Of a DNA stretch of 64,000 nt, positions 7,351 through 15,347 are shown in pieces. A program made the translations under genes and the position numbers. The notes under the pieces are model-generated. The model was given only the letters and a program-made list of their open reading frames with translations. It was not told where the DNA came from and searched no databases. Source of the DNA: Planotetraspora thailandica (lineage in GTDB: Bacteria > Actinomycetota > Actinomycetes > Streptosporangiales > Streptosporangiaceae); assembly GCF_016863335.1 (NCBI RefSeq), contig NZ_BOOR01000064.1, forward strand, positions 1 through 64,000, in the 5' to 3' direction. How positions within the stretch are numbered: the stretch's first letter is position 1; every line of letters starts with the position of its first letter.

Positions 7351-9264
7351 CTAACCGCCGTGGGCTCCGTGGAAGGGCGTGGTCACCCCCTCGTAGGCAA
7401 GATGAAGGGCCATGCCCTCGTCGGCGTGGACGAGATTGTGGCAGTGGTTCATCCAGAGGCCGGGGTTGGTGGCACGGAAGGCGACCTGCCAGACCTCGCC
7501 TGGCCGTACGTCGAAGGTGTCCAGCCAGAGCGGGCTGCCCGAGGGGGAGCGTCCGTCACGTGAGAGCACCAGCACCCGATGGCCGTGCAGGTGCCACGGA
7601 TGGATGTCGCGGCTCCGGTTCACGACGGTGAGCCGCACCAGATCGCCGGACGAGACCATCTCTGTCGGGATCGACGGGAAGGCGTGGCCGCCCACCGTGT
7701 ACGCGTACATGGGACGCCCGCCGGACAGGGCCAGGCCCCGGTCGAGCACCAGGGTGAAGTCCCGGTCGAACCGGCTGGACCCGCTGATGGGCGCCGGAGC
7801 CGCCGTGCCGTACCGGAGAAGGTCGAGGTCGGGCCAGCCGGCCGTGTCCTCTTCCGGCGCGCCTGCGCTGCTTCCAGGCGAGAGCCGTACGGACGTGGTG
7901 CGGTCGTCGGTGCGCAGGACGACCATACGGTCGGCGGGCATGGTGAAGGTGAGGTCGTAGCGGCCGCCCGCGGGCAGGCGCAGGCCCACGCGGCCGAGCT
8001 CGCCGGGGCCGTTCAGATCGGTGCCGTCCACGGAGGACAGCCGGTACGGCGTGCCGGAGAGGGTGAACCGGTGCGGGGTGTCGTCGGTGTTGATCAGGCG
8101 AAGCCGTACGGGAGTGCCGGGAGCCGCCTGCCGGTCGAGGGGTTGGTCGCGGTCACCGACGACGGTCCGGCCCGCGAACGTGTGGACCGGCAGGGCGAGG
8201 TCCACGCCCGCAGGTGGGGGGCCGACGAGCAGCGTGCCGTACAGGCCCATCTTGACGCCGAGGGAGGAGACCTCGTGGGTGTGGTACCAGTAGGTGCCCT
8301 GCCGGTCGGCGAGGAATCGGTAGACGAACTCCTGGCCTGGCATGACGGCCTCCTGGGTGAGGCCGGGCACGCCGTCCTCCCCGGCGGGCACGTCGTAGCC
8401 GTGCCAGTGCAGGGTCACGCCCGAGGCGATGTCCGCGTTGCGGAGCCGTACCTCGATGAGGTCTCCCACGTTCGCCGTGATCGGCGGGCCGGGCACCTTC
8501 CCGTCGAACGTCCACGCTGCGACCTTCTGGCCGGACGACAGCGTGACGGTGGCGGTGCGGGCGGTCAGGCTGTAGCGGCGCACGACCCCGCCGGGGGAGG
8601 GGGAGTCGGGGCCGCGGAACGAGGTCACCGGTCTGCCCGGCTCCTGCCCGGCCACCGCAAGCCTGGCTCCGCCGCCGTGGTAGCCCATGGCGGCCGTCAG
8701 GGACTGGTCGCGGCCGTCGTCCATCGTGGGCGGCGGAACGAAGGCCAGGCCCACACCGGCCACGCCTGCGATGGCGGTGACCGCGATGGCGATCCGCGGG
8801 GAGCGGCCGGGCCCGGCGACGATCCGCCAGGTCAGCAGCGTCGCGCCGGCGACCGCCGCCGTGATGGCCAGCGCCGAGCCCAGCGTGGCCGGATAGCCGA
8901 GCAACAACGTGCCTGCGAGGCCGCCGACTGCCGCGTATCCCGCCGCCAGGAGCGCGACGACGACGGACGGCTGAGGATCGGCCGCTCGGGTCAGCCGGGG
9001 TACGGCGACCACGGTGGCCGTCACCCCGGTCACCAGGAGAAGGGGCAGGGCCACGACGACCTTCTCCTGGACGAACCACCAGCCCGCTCCGGACAGTGCG
9101 ACGACGACCCCGACGCGGGTCAAGGAGGCGAGGATCGCCACTCCGAGGACGGCGAGCGCCGCCCGCGGCCGCCGGGACGCCGCCGCCACCCCCGAACCCA
9201 GCCACGCCGCCGCGGTCACCACGGCGGCGAGCAGGTCGAGCGTCATCAGCGTGGCGGGAGTCAT
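7351..9264 (-). CDS. Membrane-anchored multicopper oxidase
   Basis: A 637-residue protein. Residues 1-180 form about six transmembrane helices; the rest is a laccase-like multicopper oxidase outside the membrane. All four copper motifs are present: HWHG (about 284), YWYHTHE (about 324), HPWHLHGH (about 554) and NHCHNLVHADEGM (about 603), giving one type 1 and a trinuclear copper centre. It would oxidise metals or phenols with O2. Fusion to a multi-helix membrane domain suggests a redox link to the membrane. It is translationally coupled to the upstream DUF6220 gene (ATGA overlap at 9261-9264). It converges on the ZIP gene with a 4-bp gap. Confidence 0.9.
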   Translation of the reverse strand: MTPATLMTLDLLAAVVTAAAWLGSGVAAASRRPRAALAVLGVAILASLTRVGVVVALSGAGWWFVQEKVVVALPLLLVTGVTATVVAVPRLTRAADPQPSVVVALLAAGYAAVGGLAGTLLLGYPATLGSALAITAAVAGATLLTWRIVAGPGRSPRIAIAVTAIAGVAGVGLAFVPPPTMDDGRDQSLTAAMGYHGGGARLAVAGQEPGRPVTSFRGPDSPSPGGVVRRYSLTARTATVTLSSGQKVAAWTFDGKVPGPPITANVGDLIEVRLRNADIASGVTLHWHGYDVPAGEDGVPGLTQEAVMPGQEFVYRFLADRQGTYWYHTHEVSSLGVKMGLYGTLLVGPPPAGVDLALPVHTFAGRTVVGDRDQPLDRQAAPGTPVRLRLINTDDTPHRFTLSGTPYRLSSVDGTDLNGPGELGRVGLRLPAGGRYDLTFTMPADRMVVLRTDDRTTSVRLSPGSSAGAPEEDTAGWPDLDLLRYGTAAPAPISGSSRFDRDFTLVLDRGLALSGGRPMYAYTVGGHAFPSIPTEMVSSGDLVRLTVVNRSRDIHPWHLHGHRVLVLSRDGRSPSGSPLWLDTFDVRPGEVWQVAFRATNPGLWMNHCHNLVHADEGMALHLAYEGVTTPFHGAHGG

Positions 9265-9692
9265 GACGCCTGCGCCACCGGCTCCGGGGCCGCCTTCAGG
9301 AGCTTGCGCGCCTGGTTGAACACCGACGCGCTGACACCCATGATCGCCATGCCGTTGATGGCGTGGAGCCCGAGGACGGCCAGCGAGAGAGGGGTGGTGT
9401 TACCGCTGCTGTCGTCGAAGGCGCTGCCCAGCGCAATGATCAGCACCTGGACGATGATCAGGCCGAGCGGCAGGATCGTGAGCCCGATCAGGCGGCCCGG
9501 CACCTTGGACACGGCAGCGGCGATGGTCGCGAGCAGCGACAGGACGGGGATGACCATCATGCCGTTGAGGCCGTGGAGCGCGAACGAGTCGCTGTCCTGC
9601 GGTTTGTCGAACGCGCCGACGGCCGCGAGATACCACTGCACCACGACGGCGGCCATCATGAGACCGGCCAAGACGGCATAGACCCTGCGCAT
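9261..9692 (-). CDS. DUF6220-like four-helix membrane protein
   Basis: A 143-residue integral membrane protein with four hydrophobic helices and the pattern RVYAVLAGLMMAAVVVQW near the N-terminus. Two similar HGLNGM/HAINGM motifs, in helices 2 and 4, could bind heme or metal through His. I assign it to DUF6220-type proteins from layout only. The start at 9692 has GAGGGA upstream. It is first in a two-gene operon with the multicopper oxidase (ATGA overlap), so it may be a membrane partner of that enzyme. The longer frame to 9806 has no supporting RBS. Confidence 0.75.
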   Translation of the reverse strand: MRRVYAVLAGLMMAAVVVQWYLAAVGAFDKPQDSDSFALHGLNGMMVIPVLSLLATIAAAVSKVPGRLIGLTILPLGLIIVQVLIIALGSAFDDSSGNTTPLSLAVLGLHAINGMAIMGVSASVFNQARKLLKAAPEPVAQAS

Positions 9693-9901
9693 GGTGTGCT
9701 CCCTCAAGGTGGGGGTGGGCGGACAGTGGCGATCGTGTCCCATGCGCCCCCGCTGAGGCGTCCGCCGCCCAGCGACGATTTCCCTACGGCCCAGGGAGTA
9801 CGGCACCTTCCCGCCTCCTACCTCCCATGGAGTGCCTCGGCCCCACCCTCACCCCGCCCTCGCCCTCGTGGGCCCATGCGGAACCTCACGGAACCTCGCG
9901 C

Positions 9902-10404
9902 GTGATCATGCAGAAGTTCGCCGATCACGGCCTCTGCCTGCGCAAACCCTGGCCGTGATCATGCAGAAGTTCGGGGGCATGCGGTGTGACCTGCGCGAAC
10001 GCCGATCGTGATCATGCAGAAATTCGCCAGAGAGGCCTGTGGCCTGAGGGTGCGCCATTCGTGATCATGCACATGTCGGCGTGGTCCTTCGCCTTCACCT
10101 GCGATGGGTGTCGCGGTCTCGGGCGCTCCTGCGGCGTACGGCCAGGCGGCGGAGATGAGGAGTCCTGCATGATCACGAATTGCCTTCGCGCTGCTCAGGG
10201 GTACGACTTCCGAAGTACTGCATGATCACGATGACTGTTCGGGCAGGCCAGACCGTACGCGCCCGAACTTCTGCATGATCACGCACAGGGATTGCGCAGC
10301 TCAGGCCACATGTGCGCGAACTTCTGCATGATCACGGCTAAGGGTTGGGCGGCTAAGGGTTGGGTGGCTGGGGGTTGGGTGCTCGCGAAACTTTGCACGA
10401 TCAC
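9902..10404. repeat. 53-bp-period inverted array 1 (GTGATCATGCAGAAGTTC motif)
   Basis: Four direct copies of GTGATCATGCAGAAGTTC (variants included) begin at 9902, 9955, 10008 and 10061, exactly 53 bp apart. After a 98-bp centre come inverted copies with CATGATCAC-type cores at 10168, 10221, 10274 and 10327 (53 bp apart) and a decayed one at 10396 (69 bp on, after a small tandem insertion). A second weaker box, CCTGCGC, recurs about 35 bases into many units. The left flank is C-tract rich (about 9839-9870) and the right is G-tract rich. No ORF crosses it. It lies between divergent genes. Its role is unknown. Confidence 0.9.
10336..10380 (+). repeat. Three tandem 15-mers with G-quadruplex-like spacing
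   Basis: GGCTAAGGGTTGGGC (10336-10350) is followed by two near copies (10351-10365, 10366-10380). Repeated GGG tracts separated by 2-7 bases fit a G-quadruplex pattern. The insertion explains why the last array unit is offset by 16 bp from the 53-bp period. Confidence 0.75.
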
Positions 10405-10462
10405 ACCCGGCTCTTCTGCTTCGTGCCGTCGCAGTTTGGGAGGAAACTGGGATGGTTCTTTT

Positions 10463-10479
10463 ACTTGATTGAATCAAGT
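10463..10479. promoter_or_regulatory. Perfect operator-like palindrome
   Basis: ACTTGATT-G-AATCAAGT, 8-bp arms around one base. The form is typical of MarR-type operators (general knowledge of that family). A TAGTGT at 10481-10486, directly downstream, may be a -10 element. No MarR gene is in the window, so the binder is unknown. Confidence 0.55.
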
Positions 10480-10711
10480 CTAGTGTTACCGTGAGTCTGT
10501 GCCCGGCGACTGGGCTGGGGTAGGGCCGATGCATCGGATGCACGGCGTCCGTACCGGCCGGGGCGAGGGCGACGGACGTGAGAGCCCACCCGTTTCCATA
10601 CGAGTCGAGCCGTGAGGGCCCGCTTCGGATGCCACGCGGGCCGGATGTGGGAATCGGCGCAAGAGTCCTCACGTTCTGTGGTGATTGAGTTGCACTCCGG
10701 ATGGCAGGCCG

Positions 10712-10746
10712 GTTCGACAATCCTTCGCGCCGCATACAGTATGCGG
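10712..10746 (+). promoter_or_regulatory. Candidate promoter with palindromic operator for the histidine kinase
   Basis: CCGCATAC-A-GTATGCGG (10730-10746) is a perfect 17-bp palindrome. It overlaps a plausible -10 TACAGT (10735-10740) preceded by TTCGAC (10712-10717). The kinase GTG lies 37 bp further on. A repressor at this site would block the kinase promoter (inference). Confidence 0.5.
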
Positions 10747-10783
10747 GTAGAGGGGGTCGCCCGATCGGGGGAGGGGGTGCTCC

Positions 10784-12199
10784 GTGGCCGGTTCCGGTGG
10801 TCTGCTGACGCGTTTTCGCAGGTCGGTGTCGCGGATGCTCCCGCGCTCGATTCGTGGGCGTCTGACGGCTCTGGTGACGTTGCTGGCGCTGTTGTTGCTG
10901 GTGCCGACGGGAATCGCGGAGGCGGTGATCGGACGGCAGGCCGTCGCGAACGGGATCTGGCTGGAGGTACGCCGGCAGGCGGGAATGACGGCGGCGTCGG
11001 TGCGAGCCGGTCGGCAAGCGGCGGTGCTGCAGCCCCGGGTGGACGGGGTGCACCTGGTGCAGGTAGTCGACGCCGGGCACCGGGTGGTCAACGCCTCGCC
11101 GAAAGCGGCGGGTTTGCCGCCGTTGAGTTCGGTGCGCCCACCGGCCGGTAATCCGGAGCGCGATGTGGAGAGTTGCCTGCCGCATCTGGGGTGTTTGCGG
11201 GTGGCGGCGTTGCGGGTGGCGCCGGGGGCTGATTCGCCGGTGGTGTACGCGGGGCGCCCGGCGGCCAGCGTTCGGCCGTTCGAGGCGTTCGGCCAGTTCT
11301 TCGGCCTGCAGGAGGGGGTGCTGACGATCTTGGCGGCATGGGCGACATGGAAGGTCACCGGACGCACGCTGCGGCCGGTGGAGGAGATACGGGCCGACCT
11401 GGCGGCGATCGGCGGCGACGACATCAGCAGCCGGGTGCCCGAACCCTCGGGACAGGACGAGATCGCCCGCCTGGCGCGGACGGTCAACGGCACGCTGAGC
11501 CGCATCGAGGAGGCCAAGCACGGCACCGAGCGGGTGCTGATGCGCCAGCGGCAGTTCGTGGCCGACGCCTCCCACGAGTTGCGCACCCCGCTGGCCGGGC
11601 TGCGCGCGGAGCTGGAAGAGGCTCAGATGCATCCGAGAGAGACGGATCTTCCCGAGCTCTTGAGCAACGCGTTGTTCGACGTGGACCGCCTGGAGGCGAT
11701 CATCGCGGACCTGCTGCTGCTGGCCCGGGTGGACTCCATAGGGGAATCCGAGCGCACGCGAGTGGATCTGTCAGAGCTGGTGGCCGGCGCGGCGATGCGG
11801 CGGCTGGGCCGGTTGCCGGTGCGGGTGACGACAGAGCCGGGAGTGCACGTCACCGTGGTGCGCTCTCAGGTGGCCCGGGTCGTGGCCAACCTGCTGGACA
11901 ACGCCCAGCGGCACGCCCGCCGTTCGGTGGAGGTCCACGTGAAGCGGGACAGGGCCACGGCGGTGTTGCTGGTGATGGACGACGGGCCGGGGATCCCGGC
12001 GGCCCATCGAGACCGGATCTTCGAGCGGTTCACCCGGCTGGACACCGCACGCAGCCGCGACCACGGAGGCACGGGGCTGGGGCTGGCCATCGCCAGGGAC
12101 GTCGCCATGGCTCACGACGGCACCCTCACGGCCTGCGAATCGCCCTCGGGCGGCGCCTGCTTCATTCTCCGGCTGCCTTTGGACGACCCCGCGAACTAG
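10784..12199 (+). CDS. Membrane sensor histidine kinase (orphan)
   Basis: A 471-residue kinase: transmembrane helix 1 (about 27-50), an extracytoplasmic sensor of about 120 residues containing two Cys, transmembrane helix 2 (about 170-190), HAMP, and HisKA with phospho-His 264 in SHELRTPL. The HATPase domain has N-box NLLDNAQRHA, G1 DDGPGIP and G2 GGTGLGLAIA. All catalytic boxes are intact. The GTG start at 10784 follows a GGGGGAGGGGG tract. No response regulator is adjacent on this strand, so it is an orphan here. It is closely similar to the truncated kinase at 18955, which points to a duplication. Its TAG stop shares CTAG with the convergent kinase. Confidence 0.9.
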   Translation: MAGSGGLLTRFRRSVSRMLPRSIRGRLTALVTLLALLLLVPTGIAEAVIGRQAVANGIWLEVRRQAGMTAASVRAGRQAAVLQPRVDGVHLVQVVDAGHRVVNASPKAAGLPPLSSVRPPAGNPERDVESCLPHLGCLRVAALRVAPGADSPVVYAGRPAASVRPFEAFGQFFGLQEGVLTILAAWATWKVTGRTLRPVEEIRADLAAIGGDDISSRVPEPSGQDEIARLARTVNGTLSRIEEAKHGTERVLMRQRQFVADASHELRTPLAGLRAELEEAQMHPRETDLPELLSNALFDVDRLEAIIADLLLLARVDSIGESERTRVDLSELVAGAAMRRLGRLPVRVTTEPGVHVTVVRSQVARVVANLLDNAQRHARRSVEVHVKRDRATAVLLVMDDGPGIPAAHRDRIFERFTRLDTARSRDHGGTGLGLAIARDVAMAHDGTLTACESPSGGACFILRLPLDDPAN

Positions 12200-13599
12200 A
12201 TGATCGAGGTCATCCGGGGGATGATCACGAGCATCGACGTGCCGGCGCCCTGGGGGCTCAAGATCCGCATGTGGCCGCCCAGCGCCTCGATGCGGTCGCT
12301 CAGGCCGATGAGCCCGGATCCGCGCTCCGGATCCGCGCCGCCGATCCCGTCGTCGCTGACGGACAGGCACAGCCGGTCGTCCTCGATCGCGAGGTCGACG
12401 TGGGCGACGGAAGCCTGGGCGTGCTTGGCGACGTTGGCCAGCGCCTCGGAGACGATGTAGTAGGTCGTGACCTCGACGCGCTCGGGCAGACGCCCGTTCG
12501 CACGCACGCTCAACTCGACAGGTACGGCTGAGCGCCGCGCGAGCGTCCTCAGCGCCGGAATGAGCCCGCCCTTCGACACGATGGCGGGATGGATGCCACG
12601 GGAGAGCTCATGGAGGTCCTCCACGACACCGGCCAGGTCTTCGGCCGCGCCGGAGAGCTGCTTTCTGACGTCCTTCATGTCCGGGGGCATGGCCGTCTCG
12701 ATGGACCGCAGCTGCAGGGCCAGCGAGACGAGTCGCTGCTGCGCGCCGTCGTGGAGATCGCGCTCGATCCTGCGGCGGGCCTCGTCGGAGGCGGCCACGA
12801 CGCGGGCGCGCGAGACGGCGAGTTGCTGGCCGAACTGGGCGTTGGCGATCGCGGTCGCGACGAGCTCGGTGAACTCCAGCATGTGCTCTTCCACGCCCGG
12901 CGGCGGTTCGGCTGCGGCCGACAGGGCGATCATCGCACCCCACAGGCGTCCTTCCACGACGATGGGGACGCCGACAGCCGAGTTCATCCCCTGTCTCTTG
13001 CCCCATGCGCGAATATCGCCGGGGCCGTCGGAGTAGTCGGTCATCCGGGCGGGGCGGCCGGTGCGGTGGACGATGGCGGCGATGCTCGGCTCGTCGGCAG
13101 GCCAGCGCGTCCCGTCGGGGACGAGGAAGGCCGGCCCGCGGATGCTCCACGAGCCCATCGTTACGAGTGTGCCCGGCGGATCCGGAGCGTCGAAGCGGGT
13201 TATCACGGTGTGGTCGACCTTGAGGATGCGCCCCATCTCACCCGCGACCGCGTGGAACAGCTCGTTGGGCGACACACCATGGGCGACCAGCGTGGCGACG
13301 CGCCGCAGCGCCGCCTGCTCTTCGGCCACCCTGCGCAGCTGGGTGCGTATTTTCCGGATCGTCATGAACGACCCGGCCAGCAGCACGAGGACGATGACCG
13401 CCGCGAGGCCGAGCAGCTCAGGTTCGTAGACCAGCCCTGTGACCTTCGCCGTGGGGACGGGGAGAGAGTAAATTAAGGGATATCTGTGTGACACATCCGG
13501 TGGTGCGGACGCGAGGAGGCCCGCCGCCGCGACCAATAAGGCGCCTGTGACGATCCCCGTTATCCGGGGCGGGCGCGTCGGGCGTTGCAGCGACGACAT
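12196..13599 (-). CDS. GAF-domain sensor histidine kinase (NarL/DesK type)
   Basis: A 467-residue kinase. It has two hydrophobic segments near the N-terminus, a GAF domain (about 115-265, beginning RRVATLVAHGVSPNELF) and a HisKA_3 dimerisation helix with phospho-His in ERDLHDGAQQR. The HATPase has the N-box YIVSEALANVAKHA, DDGIGG and GSGLIGL. The divergent LuxR-type regulator (13686) is the natural partner. ATG 13599 is preferred; the frame extends to 13683 into the intergenic region without support. The stop overlaps that of the convergent kinase. Confidence 0.88.
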   Translation of the reverse strand: MSSLQRPTRPPRITGIVTGALLVAAAGLLASAPPDVSHRYPLIYSLPVPTAKVTGLVYEPELLGLAAVIVLVLLAGSFMTIRKIRTQLRRVAEEQAALRRVATLVAHGVSPNELFHAVAGEMGRILKVDHTVITRFDAPDPPGTLVTMGSWSIRGPAFLVPDGTRWPADEPSIAAIVHRTGRPARMTDYSDGPGDIRAWGKRQGMNSAVGVPIVVEGRLWGAMIALSAAAEPPPGVEEHMLEFTELVATAIANAQFGQQLAVSRARVVAASDEARRRIERDLHDGAQQRLVSLALQLRSIETAMPPDMKDVRKQLSGAAEDLAGVVEDLHELSRGIHPAIVSKGGLIPALRTLARRSAVPVELSVRANGRLPERVEVTTYYIVSEALANVAKHAQASVAHVDLAIEDDRLCLSVSDDGIGGADPERGSGLIGLSDRIEALGGHMRILSPQGAGTSMLVIIPRMTSII

Positions 13600-13685
13600 C
13601 GGTCGCACACGCACAGTGAGGATTTTACTCCGGCGCCGCCCGGACGGGATCCGGCGGCCACCCGGTGCAGGGGGTGACCACAAAT

Positions 13686-14363
13686 ATGTGGGGTGACGCG
13701 CAGGCGGACGGCGCCCGGATAAGAATCGCGGTCGCGGATGACGACGTGCTGCTCCGGGAGGGGCTGGTGAGTCTGCTGGAGCGGTCGGGGTTCGAGGTGG
13801 TCGGTGGGGCGGGCAACGCCGGCGACCTGCTCGACCTCGTCAGGAAGCACGAGCCCGACATCGCGATCATCGACATCCGGATGCCACCGAGCAATGAGAC
13901 GGAAGGCCTGGAAGCGGCCAAGGTCATCCGTACGGAGTTTCCCCGTATGGGCGTGCTCCTGCTGTCGGCGCACGTGGAGGTCGAGGAGGCCATGGAGCTG
14001 CTCGCCTCCGGGCACCGGATCGGCTATCTCCTGAAGAGCCGGGTCGCGGCCGTGGGCGACTTCATCGAGACGATCCGCCGGATCGCCGGCGGTGGATCGG
14101 TCGTCGATCCTCTTCTGGTCAAGGAGCTGTTCTCCGCCCGCCGCAGGAATGACCCCCTCGAGCAGCTGACCGAGCGGGAACGTGAGGTGCTCGCCCTGAT
14201 GGCGGAGGGACGGTCGAACGCGGGCATCGCCCACCGGCTGTGGATCACCGAGGGCACCGTCGAGAAGCACGTGCGCAGCATCATGGCGCGGATGCAGCTC
14301 CCGGAGACGGGGGACGACCACCGCCGGGTGCTCGCGGTGATCGCATTCCTCGGCTCCCGGTGA
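13686..14363 (+). CDS. LuxR/NarL family response regulator
   Basis: A 225-residue regulator. The receiver domain has acidic pocket VADDD, the phosphoacceptor Asp in IIDIRMPP and the conserved Lys in LLKSR. A LuxR-type helix-turn-helix follows (LTEREREVLALMAEGRSNAGIA...TVEKHV). It is divergent from the GAF kinase at 13599 with an 86-bp gap, so the pair forms a two-component system. ATG 13686 follows a short non-canonical RBS. Confidence 0.9.
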   Translation: MWGDAQADGARIRIAVADDDVLLREGLVSLLERSGFEVVGGAGNAGDLLDLVRKHEPDIAIIDIRMPPSNETEGLEAAKVIRTEFPRMGVLLLSAHVEVEEAMELLASGHRIGYLLKSRVAAVGDFIETIRRIAGGGSVVDPLLVKELFSARRRNDPLEQLTEREREVLALMAEGRSNAGIAHRLWITEGTVEKHVRSIMARMQLPETGDDHRRVLAVIAFLGSR

Positions 14364-14384
14364 CACGACCAGGCGGGGGAGAGG

Positions 14385-14783
14385 TCAGGGGGCGCCGCAG
14401 GACGGCTGCCCATCGGAGTGAGCCGATCCGACGATCGCGCTGATCGCCTGCCCCGACAACCGCGACTTCGGCAGGAAGCCGAGTGCGGGACTGTCCGCGA
14501 TCATCTCCGCCAGGTCGCCCTCGGCGTACGCCGAGGTCATGATGATGCTCGGATGGTCGGTCCGCCCGGTCGCCGAGAGCTCGCGCACCAGGTCGAGGCC
14601 CGATTCGTCACCGAGGCCGATGTCGATCAGCGCCACGTCGGGCCGGAGCTCGCCCGCCCGCCTGATCGCCTCTGCGCACGTCGACGCCACGCCTACAACC
14701 TCGATTCCGTCGTGCGTGAGCACGTCGCAGGCGATCATGAGGAAGTAGTCGTTGTCGTCGACGACCAGGCATCGCAGAGCCAT
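14385..14783 (-). CDS. Stand-alone receiver-domain response regulator
   Basis: A 132-residue CheY-like protein with no output domain: VVDDNDYF acidic pocket, phosphoacceptor Asp in ALIDIGLGDESGL, Thr/Ser in IIMTSAY and Lys in LPKSR. ATG 14783 is preceded by GGGAGG about 11 nt upstream. It converges on the LuxR regulator gene. Single-domain receivers usually act by protein contact or as phosphate sinks, and here it could tune the neighbouring kinases. I see no cognate kinase in the same operon. Confidence 0.82.
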   Translation of the reverse strand: MALRCLVVDDNDYFLMIACDVLTHDGIEVVGVASTCAEAIRRAGELRPDVALIDIGLGDESGLDLVRELSATGRTDHPSIIMTSAYAEGDLAEMIADSPALGFLPKSRLSGQAISAIVGSAHSDGQPSCGAP

Positions 14784-14944
14784 GGTTCCAGGATCCTCCC
14801 GAGACGGGCCGTCAGGCATTGCAGCTAACGGGAATGACAGGAGTTCAGCTGGCATGCACCCGAGACGGAGGCTGGTGGCGAAGACGGCGACCGCTGTCCA
14901 CGGGCATCGTGAGACGCGTCAGCCGTCTCCGCTCGGGAGTTGTC

Positions 14945-15040
14945 ATGAAACGACAGATCCGCATCCCCCGGCCTCGCAGACCCGTCGCCGAGGCACCTTT
15001 GGATCTGCGCACTCCCCGGGGGCGGCGCCTGCCGTACTGA
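14945..15040 (+). CDS. Possible small Arg/Pro-rich basic peptide (31 aa)
   Basis: ATG 14945 has GGGAG about 6 nt upstream. The 31-residue product is very basic (MKRQIRIPRPRRPVAEAP then RTPRGRRLPY) with no hydrophobic stretch. I do not recognise it. It lies between the receiver gene and the DUF6510 gene. It could be a real micro-ORF or chance. Confidence 0.3.
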   Translation: MKRQIRIPRPRRPVAEAPLDLRTPRGRRLPY

Positions 15041-15067
15041 CCGGCGCCGACCGGTTCCTCCGGCGCG

Positions 15068-15346
15068 TCAGCCGGGGAGGGGGATGCGCAGGTTGACCGT
15101 CCCCCGCATGTCGAGCCACGCGCTGTCCGGTCCGCGCACCAGGCGTAGCACCACCTCTTCGCAGCCGGGGCAGCGCGCGACCATGCCGGGGCCCGGGCCG
15201 TACACCCGGAGTGAGGCGATCGGGCCGGAAAGGCCGCAATGGACGCACTGGCCCAAGGCCGCCGTGACGTCCACGGCGAAGATCTCGCGCAGCGGGCCGG
15301 CCAGGGCGTTGCCGTCCTGGTAGGAGTCCTGCTCGGGTTCGGTCAT
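15068..15346 (-). CDS. DUF6510-like zinc-ribbon protein
   Basis: A 92-residue soluble protein with two CxxC pairs (CVHC and CPGC) about 26 residues apart, consistent with a small zinc ribbon, and a C-terminal RGTVNLRIP segment. I assign it to DUF6510 from this layout and from its position as third gene after the molybdopterin oxidoreductase and flavin reductase genes. One base separates it from the reductase stop, so it belongs to the same operon. Function unknown. Confidence 0.75.
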   Translation of the reverse strand: MTEPEQDSYQDGNALAGPLREIFAVDVTAALGQCVHCGLSGPIASLRVYGPGPGMVARCPGCEEVVLRLVRGPDSAWLDMRGTVNLRIPLPG

Positions 15347-15347
15347 G

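Larger units (their letters stand above)
10406..10783. other. Gene-free leader region with two perfect palindromes
   Basis: This is 378 bp without a convincing ORF, upstream of the histidine kinase. It holds two 17-bp palindromes (10463-10479 and 10730-10746) and several GC-rich potential stems between them. I compared the leader with the cobalamin riboswitch and saw no conserved match. Confidence 0.6.

Noticed and set aside
9902-10404. CRISPR array
   Set aside because: The repeat flips orientation in the middle, the spacers share a second conserved box, the conserved core is only about 18 bases with varying ends, and no cas gene is present.
10500-10783. Riboswitch in the leader of the orphan kinase
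   Set aside because: There are GC-rich stems but no match to the conserved core of the cobalamin or any other aptamer I could compare by eye.
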